Positions 1 to 12,564 of a stretch of DNA of 64,000 nt are shown here, piece after piece (within the stretch, counting starts at the first letter, position 1; each line of letters begins with the position of its first letter). This DNA comes from Aotearoamyces nothofagi (lineage: Eukaryota; Ascomycota; Leotiomycetes; Leotiales; Tympanidaceae), in NCBI GenBank assembly GCA_015345905.1, contig JADDTR010000009.1:248001-312000 (forward strand). The letters run 5' to 3'. A model generated the notes under the pieces. It ran no database searches. It was not told the DNA's origin and worked only from the letters and a program-made list of their open reading frames with translations. Both the position numbers and the translations under genes were made by a program.

Positions 1-2006
1 GAGATACATCGAAAGTATTGAGCTTTATAGAGATAGCATTGACCAAGTAATCTACGTTCTTGACAACCATATCACTGGTATTCTCGTATCCACAAGATTC
101 AGATATTATGTTAAGAGTTGCAATAGCGTGCTCTCTAAGCTGAAGATTGCTAGAACCAAGTAGTTGTACGACCGGGAAGAGGGTGTCTACAAGGTCTGGT
201 CGAAAAGCCTCCCCTAATCGCTCCGCTGAATATGCCACGACTTCCAGTCCGATAGCTTGAAGCCTCCAGTCTATATCATCTTCAGAGAGTGTATTCACAG
301 AAATGGCATAGAGCTCTTCCATGACAAGCTCTCGCTCACTAAACGATGTTATAGTGGGACTTAGGAAGGCATCCAGATCTGATGACTTGTTTGTGCCAGA
401 TCTGAGGAGTTGAAACGATAACCACAACGCCGAGATGAGGTTGTTTCCAGTTGAGTTCCTCACGTATTCGAGCATTTCACTGGCCATTTTGACTTGCATT
501 TCCGGTGAGCCAACATTGGTGATGAGATTATCAAACTTTTCACGTGTGTGTACTTGGCTTTCATGAGGCATCACGATTGGATGATAGTGCCTAGCCAGAG
601 CTAGCTGGTTTAATGCCAATGAGGCTTGGGAGTCATCAGCCGTCTCCTCAAGCCTATTCCCGGACGGTAATTCGAGCATGCTCACAACACTATTCCGAAG
701 GGATTCGGCTAATGCATCATCAAGAATACCCGAATCCATGTCGAGACCCCACAGGAGGTTATGGCCCTGGGATAGTTGTTGAAGAATAGATATTTTGGAT
801 GATTCATCATTTGATTGCATGACTCTTGGGAGACTAGTCACCCAGTTATACACAGTGCCTTTTATAAGTTCCGCAATAGAGGGATGTATAGTAGCGAGGT
901 CTTTCAAGCTGGTCTCCTTGGCAAACCCTTTTTCCTCGGGGTCGGCACTTATAAGAGTCATCGAGGTTTCAACAAGCAAATGTGCTGAGTCCGACAGTGA
1001 CGTGTGACATTCATCCAAGAGAATCAGGCATGTCTTTGAGAGTTCCTGACGAACTTGTTGGTTTCCATGGCTGCGGAGTTTTATGACGTTCGCTAAGGCA
1101 AGCTTGATCTGAGCTGCACTAGCCTTGAGCCATGACTTTGTGAGGACTTTGGCTTCATCCCCAGATTCCTTCAGATTCCTTACATTTACGTCACTGACAA
1201 TGGCAAGAAGCACGACTCGAAGCGCCTCCAATGCGTTGATTAAGACTTTTCGTGACCGCGGAGCTCTTGTACTTGGCACGAGACATCTCGTTAATGCAGA
1301 TATCGTCCCTGGTAGGAAGGTTGAAAGAGCTTGTTGGTCTTTGATACATGACCACATAGATTTGAGTGCATTTAGCGCCTCCAGCTGAACGTCTGGAGAA
1401 GGTCCATCAGTAATGCCATCTAGCACAACTGACAAACATTGACCAATCGCAGGTATTGTAGATACTTCTATTAGGGACGCTGACCCTTTCGGTGTGCGTT
1501 GAAGGTCTTGAAAAAGGAAGGATAGCGAGCCGAAAGCTTCTATCTTCAGTTCCTCTGATATCACAGGCATAGCTGGACCTCCTCCAGCAAACATTGTCAA
1601 CAGCAGCAGAAGTTGCTGTGCCAGCTCAATCGCGATAGTCCTCCAGGCATATTCGAGGAGAATTCGTAGGCATTTTGTCGCAAGCTCTGCAAGAATACCG
1701 GGATTCTTTTGGCATTCTCGAAGAACGTGTGAGAGTGGGAAAAAGACATAATCCGCAAGCTTCTCATCGAAGACTCCATCGCTGCGTCTACACCTCCGTT
1801 GAAGGACATCGAGTAGTCTAGCGGTTGCTTCTCGCAGAGCTTTCGAGCTGTCAGGGCTTCCATGTTTCTTCAGCGCAAGCTGACTCAACCTGACGCAAAA
1901 AGGTTTGAGCTGTAGCGAATTAGTTATGTCATGACGGCAACCAGGATAGGCCTAGACTTACCTCTTGGAAGAGCTCATTTCTTGCTGCCCGAGCTACGCT
2001 ATCCAT
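1..2006 (-). CDS. TTI1: TTI1, Tel2-interacting protein 1 (C-terminus cut by window edge)
   Basis: HEAT-repeat subunit of the TTT (Tel2-Tti1-Tti2) complex, which works with Hsp90 to stabilise and assemble PIKK kinases (TOR, ATM/ATR family) in cytoplasm and nucleus. Exon 1 is 1962-2006 and starts MDSVARAARNELFQE. A 52-nt intron (1910-1961) with GTAAGT donor and CTACAG acceptor follows, then an open exon from 1909 to base 1. About 650 residues are visible, almost all amphipathic helices of the HEAT type. Recognition rests on the N-terminal LKPFCVRLSQLALKK and on the segment near the window edge (SNLQLREHAIATLNII and YLVNAISIKLNTFDVS), both characteristic of TTI1. Roughly the last third of the protein lies outside the window. 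No frame break is seen in the visible part. The next gene upstream, AKR1, lies 2.2 kb away across an AT-rich spacer. Confidence 0.85.
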
Positions 2007-4260
2007 CAGTCTACATATCTAGGTCACTGATCTATTAGTTTGTCTATTCACACAGTAGCTTGGTCAAAGAAGTTGTGGGAGAGGCGCAATGCGACATAGT
2101 TGGTTTGGCGAGGCTGATATCACCGCCTGTTTGGCACGGGCCACATTCTCGCAGCCTTGTACATCAATTGATTGTATGCGGACAGAAATGTGTAATCAAT
2201 ACTTTGAACCTTCATCAATGAAGGTATGTAAGTATGTAAGGTACACCTACCTTACTTGACTACATCTAATGTAGGTCATGGCGTAACCGGGCTAATGGCG
2301 TAACTGGGCTACTGGGGGGCCACCTCAACCAAACTTCAATTATTTCTATTACTACCAGCCCAGTTCATCCATTTTGCAGTCATCTTCAACTTCCTACCGA
2401 GTCTTAAGCTGATTTGAAACCTCTAAATCCTTTGCCAAGCCCGACTGCTTCTGCTGTATCTTTTTCAGTACCTAATTTGCTCTGTACAGAATACTATTAT
2501 CAAGTAGAGAGCTTTGTCCAGATACTTTACTTTGTCCAGATACTTTGTCCAAATACTTTGTCTAGAATATTTATATTTTGTTAATGTTTGGATTTAGATT
2601 GTACAAAATATTTTTTAAGGCTGGAACGGAGTAAGATTGACACCTCAACATACAGGCTTGATATCTGTATTTGAAAGGATATACTCTCGAGCTTTAATAT
2701 ATACATCAAGCTATTTGGTCCTTTGAATATGAATAAGTTATATTTCATTGAGGTAGAAAGGTAGTCTCTTTTTCAGTAGACAAAAAATAGCATGGATGGA
2801 GTAGACATAAGGTATATACTGGTAGAATTAAAAGCAGTATATAATTTTGAACGTAATAGGTAGGAGATAAAGCTTTTATTGATGCAGCTGTTGCAAATAA
2901 GGAGCTGCTATTGGCCCACTACCTTCGTATAAGTTGCGAGGTACCTTACCCTAAACTTTCACATAGTACTGTTATGCGGAATTACCTACTTGGACATGGG
3001 AACCTACCCCCAAAATGTATCGCTAAATTATATAGAGCTCCAATCTGAAGACCAGATCTTGAAATTTCGCTAAAATCTGAGATTTTAGTAATATGTGGAA
3101 ATATTTCAATTCCGAAAATGTTTGTCTATTTTCAATTACAATTCAGGGCGCGCATTCAAGCCAATATTTTCACGTTTGCATATTTATGGTACAGATTGTA
3201 GCTAGAAACAAACGTTTGGCGCTTTGTTACTTGAATTAAGTGGTGTGAGACGAGCCGACTCAGAAGAGTCACAGTTTAGTCTGGAGTCAAATAGGTACTA
3301 TCGTATTATAAAGCATCTTGTTCGGGAATTTATATTTTATGTCAGGTAGGTAAATACTGTATATATTATCGCCACATGCCATATGTAATGCCATGTTTTC
3401 AAATAATATACTAGCATATTTGACATTATATGCATATTTGGAAAATGCTATCTAGCTCTGTTTTTGGCGAAATTTTCAGATCTGCCGTAATTTTGCCTAC
3501 CGGACTAAGGTAGTAGTAACCTTGGACTCAAAATAGTTAGTTGGGGTCTCGGGGTATGTTTGGGGTAGGTGGGAGTACATACTTAATATTGGAACTTTTG
3601 GGGTAGGCGGGAGTAATAAACCGTATATATATATTTAAATGCGTAGCTGGTACTAAGTGTTTTGGGCATGCATATCATACATATTTGAAAATACCGTGCA
3701 AATAAGCATTTGGTACGATTTTTGGGTTATTGGGGAAATACATTTTACACTACGAGTATAAAAGTAAAGATAAACGTGCCAATTCAGGCCCAAATCAATC
3801 GAATATTTGTTTAGGGCGGGTTAAGGTAACTGAGTTGATCATTATGTACTAAGCTTACTAAGGTATAAGTACTAGTTACAATCACTTATAAGACAGAAAT
3901 GTACCACCTACATACCGTACGCAGGTAGATACTAAAGGTTCTAAGGCCCTTGAAAGTAGTAAGTACCTAGCTAGGTACCTACTTAGATATTCGTGGGGCA
4001 ATGTTGGGCAAGAAATTTACGGTTGAAGATTTGGGGGTATCCATATCCGATATTTTCATCACTCTATAAGATGGAAGGTGCTACTAAGTAGGTAGGTAAG
4101 GTACATTATATTATGGTGTAACAAACAGGTAATACCTACCCTTACCTTATTCAGGTACTAAACGACAGCCGACACCTGATTTGTTTCTATGCATCACCGA
4201 CTAATATTACTACAACTAGCTAGAGAACCCCATAATACCCATTCTGTCATCATAAGGCCA
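2007..4260. other. AT-rich gene-free island
   Basis: About 2.25 kb between TTI1 and AKR1 without any supportable gene on either strand. It is strongly AT-rich and scattered with GGTAGGTA/TACCTACC motifs. It holds a perfect 16-bp palindrome (GTACCTAGCTAGGTAC, about 3963-3978), a tandem pair of about 17 bp built on ATGGCGTAACYGGGCTA (about 2278-2315), and a 19-bp direct repeat (TTTGGGGTAGGYGGGAGTA) at about 3559 and 3597. The composition would fit decayed, repeat-induced-mutation-like sequence, but I see no transposase, reverse transcriptase or terminal repeat. The right end must contain the 3' end of AKR1 and the left end the TTI1 promoter. Confidence 0.6.
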
Positions 4261-6699
4261 TCAAACAACATCATCCACAGCGACACTCTCGTATGCACCT
4301 GAGCTGTCTGCTGCCCGCCTAGTCTTCATCGCCGGAGTCTCGTAGATCATAGTATAATTGATAACTTCCCCGTCCAACATTGCTGCACCATTATCCCGAT
4401 CTCCAAATATAGGAGCTGGATCACACCAAAAGTCCTTGCAATTGCGTACACATCCCCTCGAAAATGGATTTCGATTACGACTCGATCGACTTCTGTCACC
4501 TTCGTATCCGTGCAGAGCAGTCTCCACAAAGGTATCAACACCCAATATCTTCTTCCACTGGTCAAAGCAACCGCCTTTGCGATGGTGGCCAGGTGCAGGT
4601 GCAGATACAGGATCTGGGCCCATACCACCACCACCAGGTTGTGCTCCACCTACAGACGTTGTCCCTGCAGCCAATGCAGATGAGATTGCTTCAGACGCTC
4701 TACCCCCATGAACGTGATGGGCTCCACGCATATTCTCATAAGTTGTCATGGCCCTGGAGATTTGTACAAGTTGCACAAAGAGCAACATTGTGACCCAAGT
4801 CAGTTGAAGAGTAGCCCATATCATCAGTATTATCGTATATGAGTCAGCATTGACAAGCTGACATAGTGCTGGCGCGAGAACGTTGCACTCTGTACTGACG
4901 TCTTTCCCAATTCCCCCATAATCTGCAAATTATCAACAAAAGTCATGATGAGAATTGGAGAAACTTACAGCCAATTGTCAACCTGACAATAAAAACGATA
5001 CCAATCTCCAGAAACAGAAGATAAAGAAAGAACTGGCGGTGATTATTTACCCCAATACAGTTATAGACCCATGGACAGTGACTATACTGTTAGCAAATAT
5101 CGAAAGTCGGAAGGGCTACTCACTGATCATGTTTCGCTACACATCGATTGCATCTTCTGCAGTGCTTACTCCTCAGTGGCATCCTCACCATACAATGAAC
5201 ACAGAAGTTTTGGTCATCAAACTTCCATAAGCTGAGTAGTACATCAATCACTGATTTCTGCTCTGTAAGTCCGGCTAACTTAGGAACATATCCCGGCTCA
5301 TAGAACATGGTACAGAAGTAAAAATATCCACAAAGTCCGTAAGCAATACCAAAGAACATATTGGATAGGGGGTGAGAAGAGTACGTTGCTATATCATGTC
5401 AGTTATATCCCGAATCTGTTCAAAATTGACCTAGGTACCTGGTAAAATCGTAGTGAGCCATCGAAGGCCAACAAAGAATAATGTCGCAGCAAAGATTCCA
5501 GCAAGCCAAGGCTAGCAAATCAGCACCATCCTCACACTGTAGATGAAAACTTACTGTTTTGTGTATCTGCCTCATATCAGAAGGTGCATAAGCCATCACT
5601 TGCTGAGCAACCCATTGCAAACTGTAACCAGTAAACAACGCAATAGGTACCCCTGCAAACACAACCATATGGCTCATAATCATGAGCATCGCCCACATGA
5701 CTAAAAATGGCCAGAAAAAGAAGAATTTAGCCATTGCCGCACGCTTATTCTTCAATAGCCAGGATGACATTGGAAATTCCAAGTGCATTGAACTTGCATC
5801 CTCATTATAGCCACACTCCCTTAGAGCTTTATGCCATGCATGAGTAGTTTTCATCTCTTCGGCCATTACAGATGGCGTCTTGCCATTGGAGGCTTTTGCA
5901 AACCTATCTGACCCATACTCCACGAGTTTCTGTATACAACCCGGTGAACCTTTCACAAGACCCCAATGTAATGCTGTGAACCCAGTTTCGTCTGTAGCAT
6001 GTACATCTGCGCCCCATCGTAAAAAGAGGTCGGCACATGCTGGATATCCCTTATAAGCGGCCCACATAAGACATGTATGACCATGGGTATCAGGAACATC
6101 AACTTGGATATTCTGATGAAGGAGTAGTACGAGGAGGAATATGTTGCCTTCGAATGTGGCTAGGTGGAGGATATTGTAACCTTGAACATCCGTAATAAGA
6201 GGGTCTGCGCCGTACTGAAGGAGAAGATGAACCGTATAATAATGGCATCGCTGTGCCGCCCACATCGCAGGAGTTGCGACCGACTCGCCTCCCTTCTTAT
6301 TGACATCTGCGCCGGAATCGAGGAGGAATTTGCACATGGCATATTGGTTGTTTATAGCTGCCCACTAGACCCTGTCAATGATCGAACATGATGATTCCTG
6401 AATTCGCATACATGTAATGGAGTAATGCCTTCGGCATCACTGTAAAGAGGTGAAAATGTCCCGGCCAAATAAAGCCTCTGAATGGCGGTAATGTCTCCAA
6501 GTCGGGCAAGTTGCATAATATCTTCATCCGCAGTCTCTGGCCCGGGAGGCATGCTCTTCATCTCGACATTGGTATCATCGTCACTCAACTTTGGCAGAGC
6601 TGCCGACGCCTTTCCGTTTAACATCACGGGCGAGGTTGCTGAGATATTCTGCCCCAGGAGGTTGACTGCGGACGGCACTCTTGGTTCAGTTTCTGACAT
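4261..6699 (-). CDS. AKR1: Palmitoyltransferase AKR1 (ankyrin-repeat DHHC protein)
   Basis: Protein S-acyltransferase that attaches palmitate to cysteines of substrate proteins at Golgi and endosome membranes. In yeast it palmitoylates casein kinases of the Yck type. Six exons join in frame to 736 aa: 6412-6699, 5555-6364, 5439-5511, 5124-5388, 4969-5081, 4261-4922. Domain order is an acidic N-terminus, about six ankyrin repeats (roughly residues 60-270, e.g. [18 protein letters not shown]), two transmembrane hairpins, the cysteine-rich domain ([20 protein letters not shown]) and the active site DHHC ending at Cys481, then two more membrane segments and a glycine/proline-rich tail. The intron at 5082-5123 splits the DHHC motif itself, so neither exon alone shows it. 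The yeast enzyme has DHYC; this copy keeps the standard DHHC. Start chosen at 6699, the first ATG of the open exon. It shares a 278-bp divergent promoter with SRP102. Confidence 0.93.
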
Positions 6700-6977
6700 T
6701 GTAATCCCTATTCATGTAATCAGTTGAGCTTAAGTTGAAGCATTCCAACCACAAACAAGCATTTTGTATATGACAGGATTGGATATTGTTGTTACTGAAG
6801 TATTTCATCTCCACATCGTGGATGTCCGAGTCAATTAACGAGGCTGAGCCACACACATAAAACACGCCTACCGAAACAGGGATCATGATCATCATATCTT
6901 GCCCGTCCCGAGCCTTGCGGACCACAATCGTTTACGTTTGGCGAATCTTCAAATCGGAGACCACATCGACTCCAATC
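6700..6977. promoter_or_regulatory. Divergent AKR1/SRP102 promoter
   Basis: 278 bp separate the two divergent start codons, so both promoters and 5' untranslated regions must lie here. No TATA box or recognised factor site stands out. The assignment is by position only. Confidence 0.5.
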
Positions 6978-7899
6978 ATGTCACAGTTAGCAGATTTGGT
7001 ACACTACTTGCTGAACCCATCTCCATTAGAACTTATAATTGCCATTCTACTTGCTTTGGCAATCCCTCTCTTCCTACATAGCTATGTTTTCCACAAGAGC
7101 GGCTTGACGACTTTGCCATCTATTTTAATCCTTGGGCCCAGCGGATCTGGAAAGACAACTCTTTTGACTCTGGTGCGTTACTAGAATTCTTTACAAAGCC
7201 AAGCTTATGATTATCTAGTTTGAACGTGGAAAGAATGCCGCAACGCATACATCTCAAATTTCTCTAGCAGTCGAGTGTTCATTGCCAGTTAGCACTACAG
7301 CAGCTTCCAACAAATACCGAGCAGTAAATGACCCATCCATTCAAACACACAAAAAGTTCCTTCTGATAGATACGCCTGGCCATGGGAAACTACGCCATCA
7401 TGCTCTAGACAACATCACCAACGTACAGAATCTGAAGGGTATCATATTTCTTGTTGATGCGGCTAGCTTGTCCACCGATGGCGATGGATTGAGACAGACG
7501 TCAGAGTACCTCCATGACATACTCCTTATACTGCAAAAACGAGCGACGGGGGGCAAGTCTTCGAAAGCACCCAAGGAGATACCATTTTTGATTGCAGCAA
7601 ACAAGATGGATCTATTCACAGCACTGCCCGCCGCGCTTGTCAAGAATACACTCGAAATAGAAATTGCAAAGGTCAGAAACTCTAAATCGAAGGGGCTTCT
7701 TGATTCGGGCATAAACATGGGTGATGCTGTAGGGGCCGAGGAAAGTGATGATTGGCTAGGTGAAACGGGAAGCACTGAATTCAAATTCGCACAGTTAGAT
7801 GAGTTCAACATCACCATTCAAGTTGCAGGTGGTAATGTCCTGGGTGGAGATGGCGAAGAAGTTGATAAATGGTGGCATTGGATTGGAGAGAGATTATAA
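6978..7899 (+). CDS. SRP102: Signal recognition particle receptor subunit beta
   Basis: Membrane-anchored GTPase of the ER that holds the SRP receptor alpha subunit at the translocon. Two exons (6978-7172 and 7219-7899) separated by a 46-nt intron give 291 aa. One N-terminal membrane span (LELIIAILLALAIPLFLHSY, about residues 16-35) precedes the GTPase fold. G1 is GPSGSGKTT, G3 is DTPGHG, G4 is ANKMDL. The C-terminal tail ends WWHWIGERL, as in other fungal SR-beta proteins. An in-frame upstream ATG at 6885 would add 31 residues that do not look like the family, so the internal start just before the membrane span was chosen. It is transcribed divergently from AKR1 and convergently toward the beta-synthase gene. 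Confidence 0.92.
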
Positions 7900-8781
7900 G
7901 CGGACGATCTGCAACATGCACCAATACGAGCCTGAAGACTTATGCACCGTTTTCCTCCCAGTTGCATATCGTTGACAATGATCCGACATTAAATAAGTAC
8001 CTTCACTGCTGCTAATTTACATGTAGTAGAGGGAGAAGTTGCCATTCTCCTTTCGTTATACAACATAGTTGAAACTTAGATCAGGTCATTAAGTGACAAA
8101 GCCAGCGTTAGACAGTCGACATACCATAGCTGATAAGAGACACAAAATGCATCTCAATCGTTTGAATCTAGGACGAATTATAGTTTGGAAATTTAATATA
8201 CATCATAAGCTTCTGGGTATGGAGGAGGAAATGGATAAGCACTGTGCCGACTTGATCATAACTGAAATAATTTCTACCAAGCCATGTTTTCCTTGGACCA
8301 AGAGACGCCTCATGTCATAAATTGTAGGCCCCCAAAATCTTACTCCCCAACATCTCGATCATAAGTTAGCCTATATGGATTGACTTCTAGGTTTTTCTCA
8401 ACCCTTACCCAAAGCTATAGTCTGTGCCTGGTGGCCTCATGGGATTCTTGTCAGTATCACCAAGGTGACGGAAGCACATTATGTGTGCAAGTAGTTACAT
8501 ATACATGCACGGATGGAGTTCGACTTGAACTAGCAAATTATGGGGGTTAGACCAGGTTTGCAAAGTATTGTACCGTATTCAATGTCGATTGCACGTCATC
8601 TAGAAATTTAAAGCTAACACACAAATTTTACTGATGACAATACCCAGATCCATATAGGTGTTGAATCTACCCTATAATGCGCTAATATCTTCCAGAACTC
8701 CTTCCAATGCTAAGCTGCGTAAAGGCAAACAGTCCTCCCACAGTGATCTAGCACTAGCAAGCCTTATAACGGCTAGAATGT
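7900..8781. other. Convergent spacer SRP102 / CBS
   Basis: 882 bp between two convergent genes. The only open frame of note (75 codons at 8093-8320, plus) has no family resemblance and no splice context, so I treat the stretch as 3' untranslated sequence plus spacer. No RNA gene or repeat was recognised. Confidence 0.5.
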
Positions 8782-10441
8782 TTATGCCTTTGACTGCTTC
8801 ATCATCCAAGAAAGTAGATCAACTTTAGTGACGACGGCAACCGGCTTAGGTAGTCCTTCGTTTTCGTTCCCTCCATTATCTGTGACAATTGCAGCACTAT
8901 TCCATTCAAAGAACTTGCTAAGCGCTGTTAATGGCGTGTCCATAGTTATTTGGACAAATTTTCTCTTTGGAGTCTTCTGCTGTTTCCCCTTCTTGCCTTC
9001 TTCCACTCCATCAGTCTTCGGTGGCTCAGTCAGTCTACTGATATCTTTTGGATCGGTGACAACCTCGGGTATTGCAGAGAAATCAAACATGACTTCCGAG
9101 ACGAGACTCTTCCCTGTAGCTCGGCCACGACTGACATAACTTAAAAGGTTACCTAGTGTCACGAGTCCAACTAGTTTTCCCCCACTAGGTGCCAAAACCG
9201 GGAGTTGATCGAAGCCTTTCTCTCTCATTGTTTCTATTGCATCAGCACAAGGCGAGTCAGCCAGAACAGTTGTGACCGGTTTTAATCGAAGCGATCGCAA
9301 TGTTGCTCCATGATAAGCGTCTCTCTCCGAAGCCTCTAGACTAGGAGAAGAAGAAGAGGTCGTAGGAAGTGTAGGTGGAAGTAAATCATTTGCAGCCAAC
9401 CAATCATCGTCTGCAAACTTGCTGAGGTAGCTTCTGATGCTGTCAGGTAAAATAACGACGATAACATCTCCCTTGCCAAAGCCTAGATCCTTTACGCTCT
9501 TAACCATCGCGGCGATGGCACTGCCGCTGCTACCACCAACCAAGAGACCTTCCTCTGCGATCAATCTGCGAGCATAGGCGAACGATTCTCGGTCATCAGT
9601 CTTGTACCAAACATCGACAGACTCTCGGTTGAGGACTTCTGGGATAAAGTCATAGCCTATCCCTTCAACCTTGTAAGGCTCGTTGGCATGCTCTTGATTT
9701 AGACTTTCTGGAAGAGCCAAGATCGAGCCATATGGATCTGCAGCAATAACCTTGATATTTGGGTTGTGCTTCTTTAACCCAGCTGAAAGTCCACTAATAG
9801 TTCCTCCTGTACCAGCGCCAGCAACAATAGCTGTGATCTTGCCATTCGTCTGTGCCCAAATCTCCTCCGCCGTTCCATATTCATGAGCTAAGGGGTTGTC
9901 CTTGTTCACATATTGATCTAGGATATGTGAGTTTGGAATCTCCTCTTGAAGCCGTTTCGCAACACCGATATGAGATTCGGGAGAGTCAAACGCTGCTTGA
10001 GTGGGCGTGCGAATGATTGTTGCACCTAGAGCTCGAAGCACTGCAACTTTCTCTGGTGACATCTTCTCTGGAAGAGTAATAATCGTCTTATAGCCTTTGA
10101 CCGCAGCAACGAGAGCTAACCCAATTCCACTGCTTTTCGTTAGCCACATGTTGGAAGGGGAAAGAGTTCTGCTCGTACGTGTTGCCACTGGTGGGTTCGA
10201 TGAGAGTATCCCCAGGCTTTATTCTTCCTGAGCGCTCTGCCTCCTCAATCATACGAAGAGCAATGCGATCCTTTATACTGCCTCCAGCATTGAATAGCTC
10301 GACTTTGGCATAGATTTCTGCCTCAATGCCCAAGCTTTGGGGGATCTTGTTCAACCGTACTAGGGGGGTATTCCCAATCAGCTCTGTAACTGACAGGGCG
10401 ACCACGGGAGGGCCGGCGGGCTTGATTTTCGTAGATGTCAT
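8782..10441 (-). CDS. CYS4: Cystathionine beta-synthase
   Basis: PLP enzyme condensing homocysteine and serine to cystathionine, the first step of transsulfuration, in the cytosol. Two exons (10179-10441 and 8782-10129) with a 49-nt intron give 536 aa. The PLP-dependent fold type II core begins at once ([14 protein letters not shown]). The Schiff-base lysine is Lys57 in GGSIKDR, the substrate loop is TSGNTG (split by the intron) and the phosphate-binding loop is [10 protein letters not shown]. Two C-terminal CBS (Bateman) domains lie at about residues 345-405 and 455-530, ending [11 protein letters not shown]. There is no N-terminal haem-binding extension, as in yeast and unlike animals, so regulation by haem is not expected. 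The CBS domains, separated by a Lys-rich linker ([13 protein letters not shown]), are complete. A serine-run linker (about residue 280) joins the catalytic and regulatory halves. Confidence 0.95.
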
Positions 10442-10829
10442 GATGCTTTGCGTATTGTTTTCTAGAATTGTGATGAAAATTAATCAAGAAGAATAACCTT
10501 AGGGATTATGGGATGACGAGGAAAAATGGAGAATGGCGCCACACACCATTCAGTGAGGGCAAGACCGTGACTACCCGATGGAGTAAAATGTCAAATAGAT
10601 CACGACGATAAGATAAGAAAATTTCAAGTTCATGTGATATCCCACTCTCCTACACTTCCTTTTCTTCCTATAGTGCGTGCTTTCTCCCCGTAATTGCTGC
10701 AATAGGGTTATATAATTATCACATACTCCAGAAGAATCGGCAATAATACTTCTACTCACGAGACGTAAACCGCAATGTGTTGATTCAAAGTTTTATTTCT
10801 TTAGGTATCGAACATGTAGTACTTCCATT
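10442..10829. promoter_or_regulatory. CBS promoter and aminopeptidase 3' spacer
   Basis: 388 bp holding the 5' region of the beta-synthase gene and the 3' end of the aminopeptidase gene on the same strand. A 62-codon frame (10571-10759, minus) has no support. No specific site recognised. Confidence 0.4.
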
Positions 10830-12564
10830 TCATGACTCATTGATGAGCTTCTCCATCTCGTCCACATCCTTAATTGCTGTAGTAAGGTTCTTATAGCCAT
10901 CCTTTGTGATTAGGATATTATCTTCAATCCTAACCCCACCAACGTCCCAATATTTATTCAAAACCTCGAAATTGATATAAGCAGCATGCACAGGATCTGT
11001 CAAATATGGCTCAATTATGAATCTACAGAAATAGATCTTCGTGACACGATTAGTCTCATAAATTCCTCGGTAAAGATGTGGGAATCACTTACTCCTGGTT
11101 CAACAGTAATAATGGCTCCGGCAGGAATCGTCCCTCTCACCCGCAGGTACTTGAACATCGGGTCTTCGTCATTGTAATTTGCATGCCCACCAGTATCATG
11201 TGTATCCATACCGAGATAGTGACCAAGTCCGTGGGGGAAGAATGCAATACTCGTTCTGGTCTTTAGAATATCCTCCTTATCTCCCTGAAGGATGCCTAGT
11301 GCGAGAAGACCTTCGATAGCAATCTTGTGAGCGTGGAGATGAACGTCGTCCCACAAAACGCCCTCTTTTAGCATATTGGTACATACGTACTGCATCTGTA
11401 AGACGATGTCATAAATCTCTCTACTCTCTTTGCTGAATTTGCCATTGATTGGGAACGTGCGAGTCTACTAGACATGTCAGTGCTGCTCTCATTTAGAGAG
11501 GAGCATCCCGAGAGGATACTTACAATATCTGAGGCGTAGCAACTGTATTCACCACCGGCATCTAGAAGTAGATTCAGCTTTCCCTCCAGAGGTTCATAAT
11601 TCTTGACATAATGCAGAGTTGCCGCAGCGGTACCACTCGCAACAATGGAATGGTATGCCTGGTCTCGGCATCCATGTGAGATACACCTCTCTAAGAACAA
11701 ACCCTCCAGTTCTCTTTCACTTTTGGCATGCTTGACAGCTTTTAGCACAGCAGTGTGAGCGATTGTAGATATGGCATTGGCCTTCGCAGTCAAGGCAACC
11801 TCATATTCGTCCTTGATAACTCGACACTCTTCAATTGCCTCCTTAAGAAGAGAGAGATCGGTCTCTTGGAACTCAAGGAACGTTATGCTATCAGAAATTT
11901 GTCCTGGAATAGCGAATACAGTTTGCTTCGAGTGAGCGTATGTGAGATACTCGTTGACTTGTGCAGTCGTTCTGACTTCGTCCACGTCGTAGAGTTCAAG
12001 TGCCTCTGTATCGGACAAAGGCAAGCCGGACCAGACGACAGATTCCGGATCGACCGGTGGTATGAAAAGCGTCAACCTATCTGCAGAAATGTCGTATGAA
12101 AGATGGCAGTTTGGGACAGCGCATCCGCTAAGGTAATAGAAATAGCGGCGTTGTCTGAGGACATGTAGTAAGTATCTTGTAGGGGCCTACATTTCCGGAT
12201 GCGCGCAAACTCACCGGAACAGTACCGTCTCATCGTTGTCTTCTATCAGCTTATCTTTCTGGCCCTCTAGGTATATCACGCCCTGAGCATCTGGTTTTGT
12301 TTGCTTGATATAATTGACGACCCGGCGAGCATGAGCCTTGGCTGGGTATTTTCCTTTTAGAATGTTTTCGTATGCCGCCATTGTGTCGAATTTTCGCACC
12401 TGCTGTCTTCTAGGTGCACTCGTGATGAATCGTCTCGATACCAAACTTAAGGCCACCTTTTGATTTGATGGCTGAGGTCGCAAGAAAGTTGCGCTTGTTG
12501 CGATCACGGTGCCACCCTCTCTGTACGAAATTGGCGAGAAAAACGAGATCCTTCGAGTGAGCAT
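10830..12564 (-). CDS. pepP: Xaa-Pro aminopeptidase/prolidase, M24 family (PepP type)
   Basis: Dinuclear-metal peptidase that removes N-terminal residues before proline or splits X-Pro dipeptides. Four exons (12215-12564, 11524-12154, 11093-11464, 10830-11036) join to 519 aa. The N-terminal aminopeptidase-P domain is followed by the pita-bread fold with all metal ligands visible: Asp in LLLDAGGEY, Asp in YASDITRTF, His in PHGLGHYLG, Glu in TVEPGIYF and Glu in GGVRIEDN. Two in-frame starts exist. The upstream ATG (12564) adds 61 Arg/Ser-rich residues ending [19 protein letters not shown] that look like a mitochondrial presequence. The second ATG (12381, [18 protein letters not shown]) matches the usual start and length (458 aa) of fungal PepP. 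The first ATG has a weak context and the second a strong one, so leaky scanning could yield two forms. I give the longer model. Confidence 0.9.

Noticed and set aside
8093-8320. 75-codon plus-strand frame between SRP102 and CBS
   Set aside because: Isolated, no homologue recognised, lies in a convergent 3' spacer.
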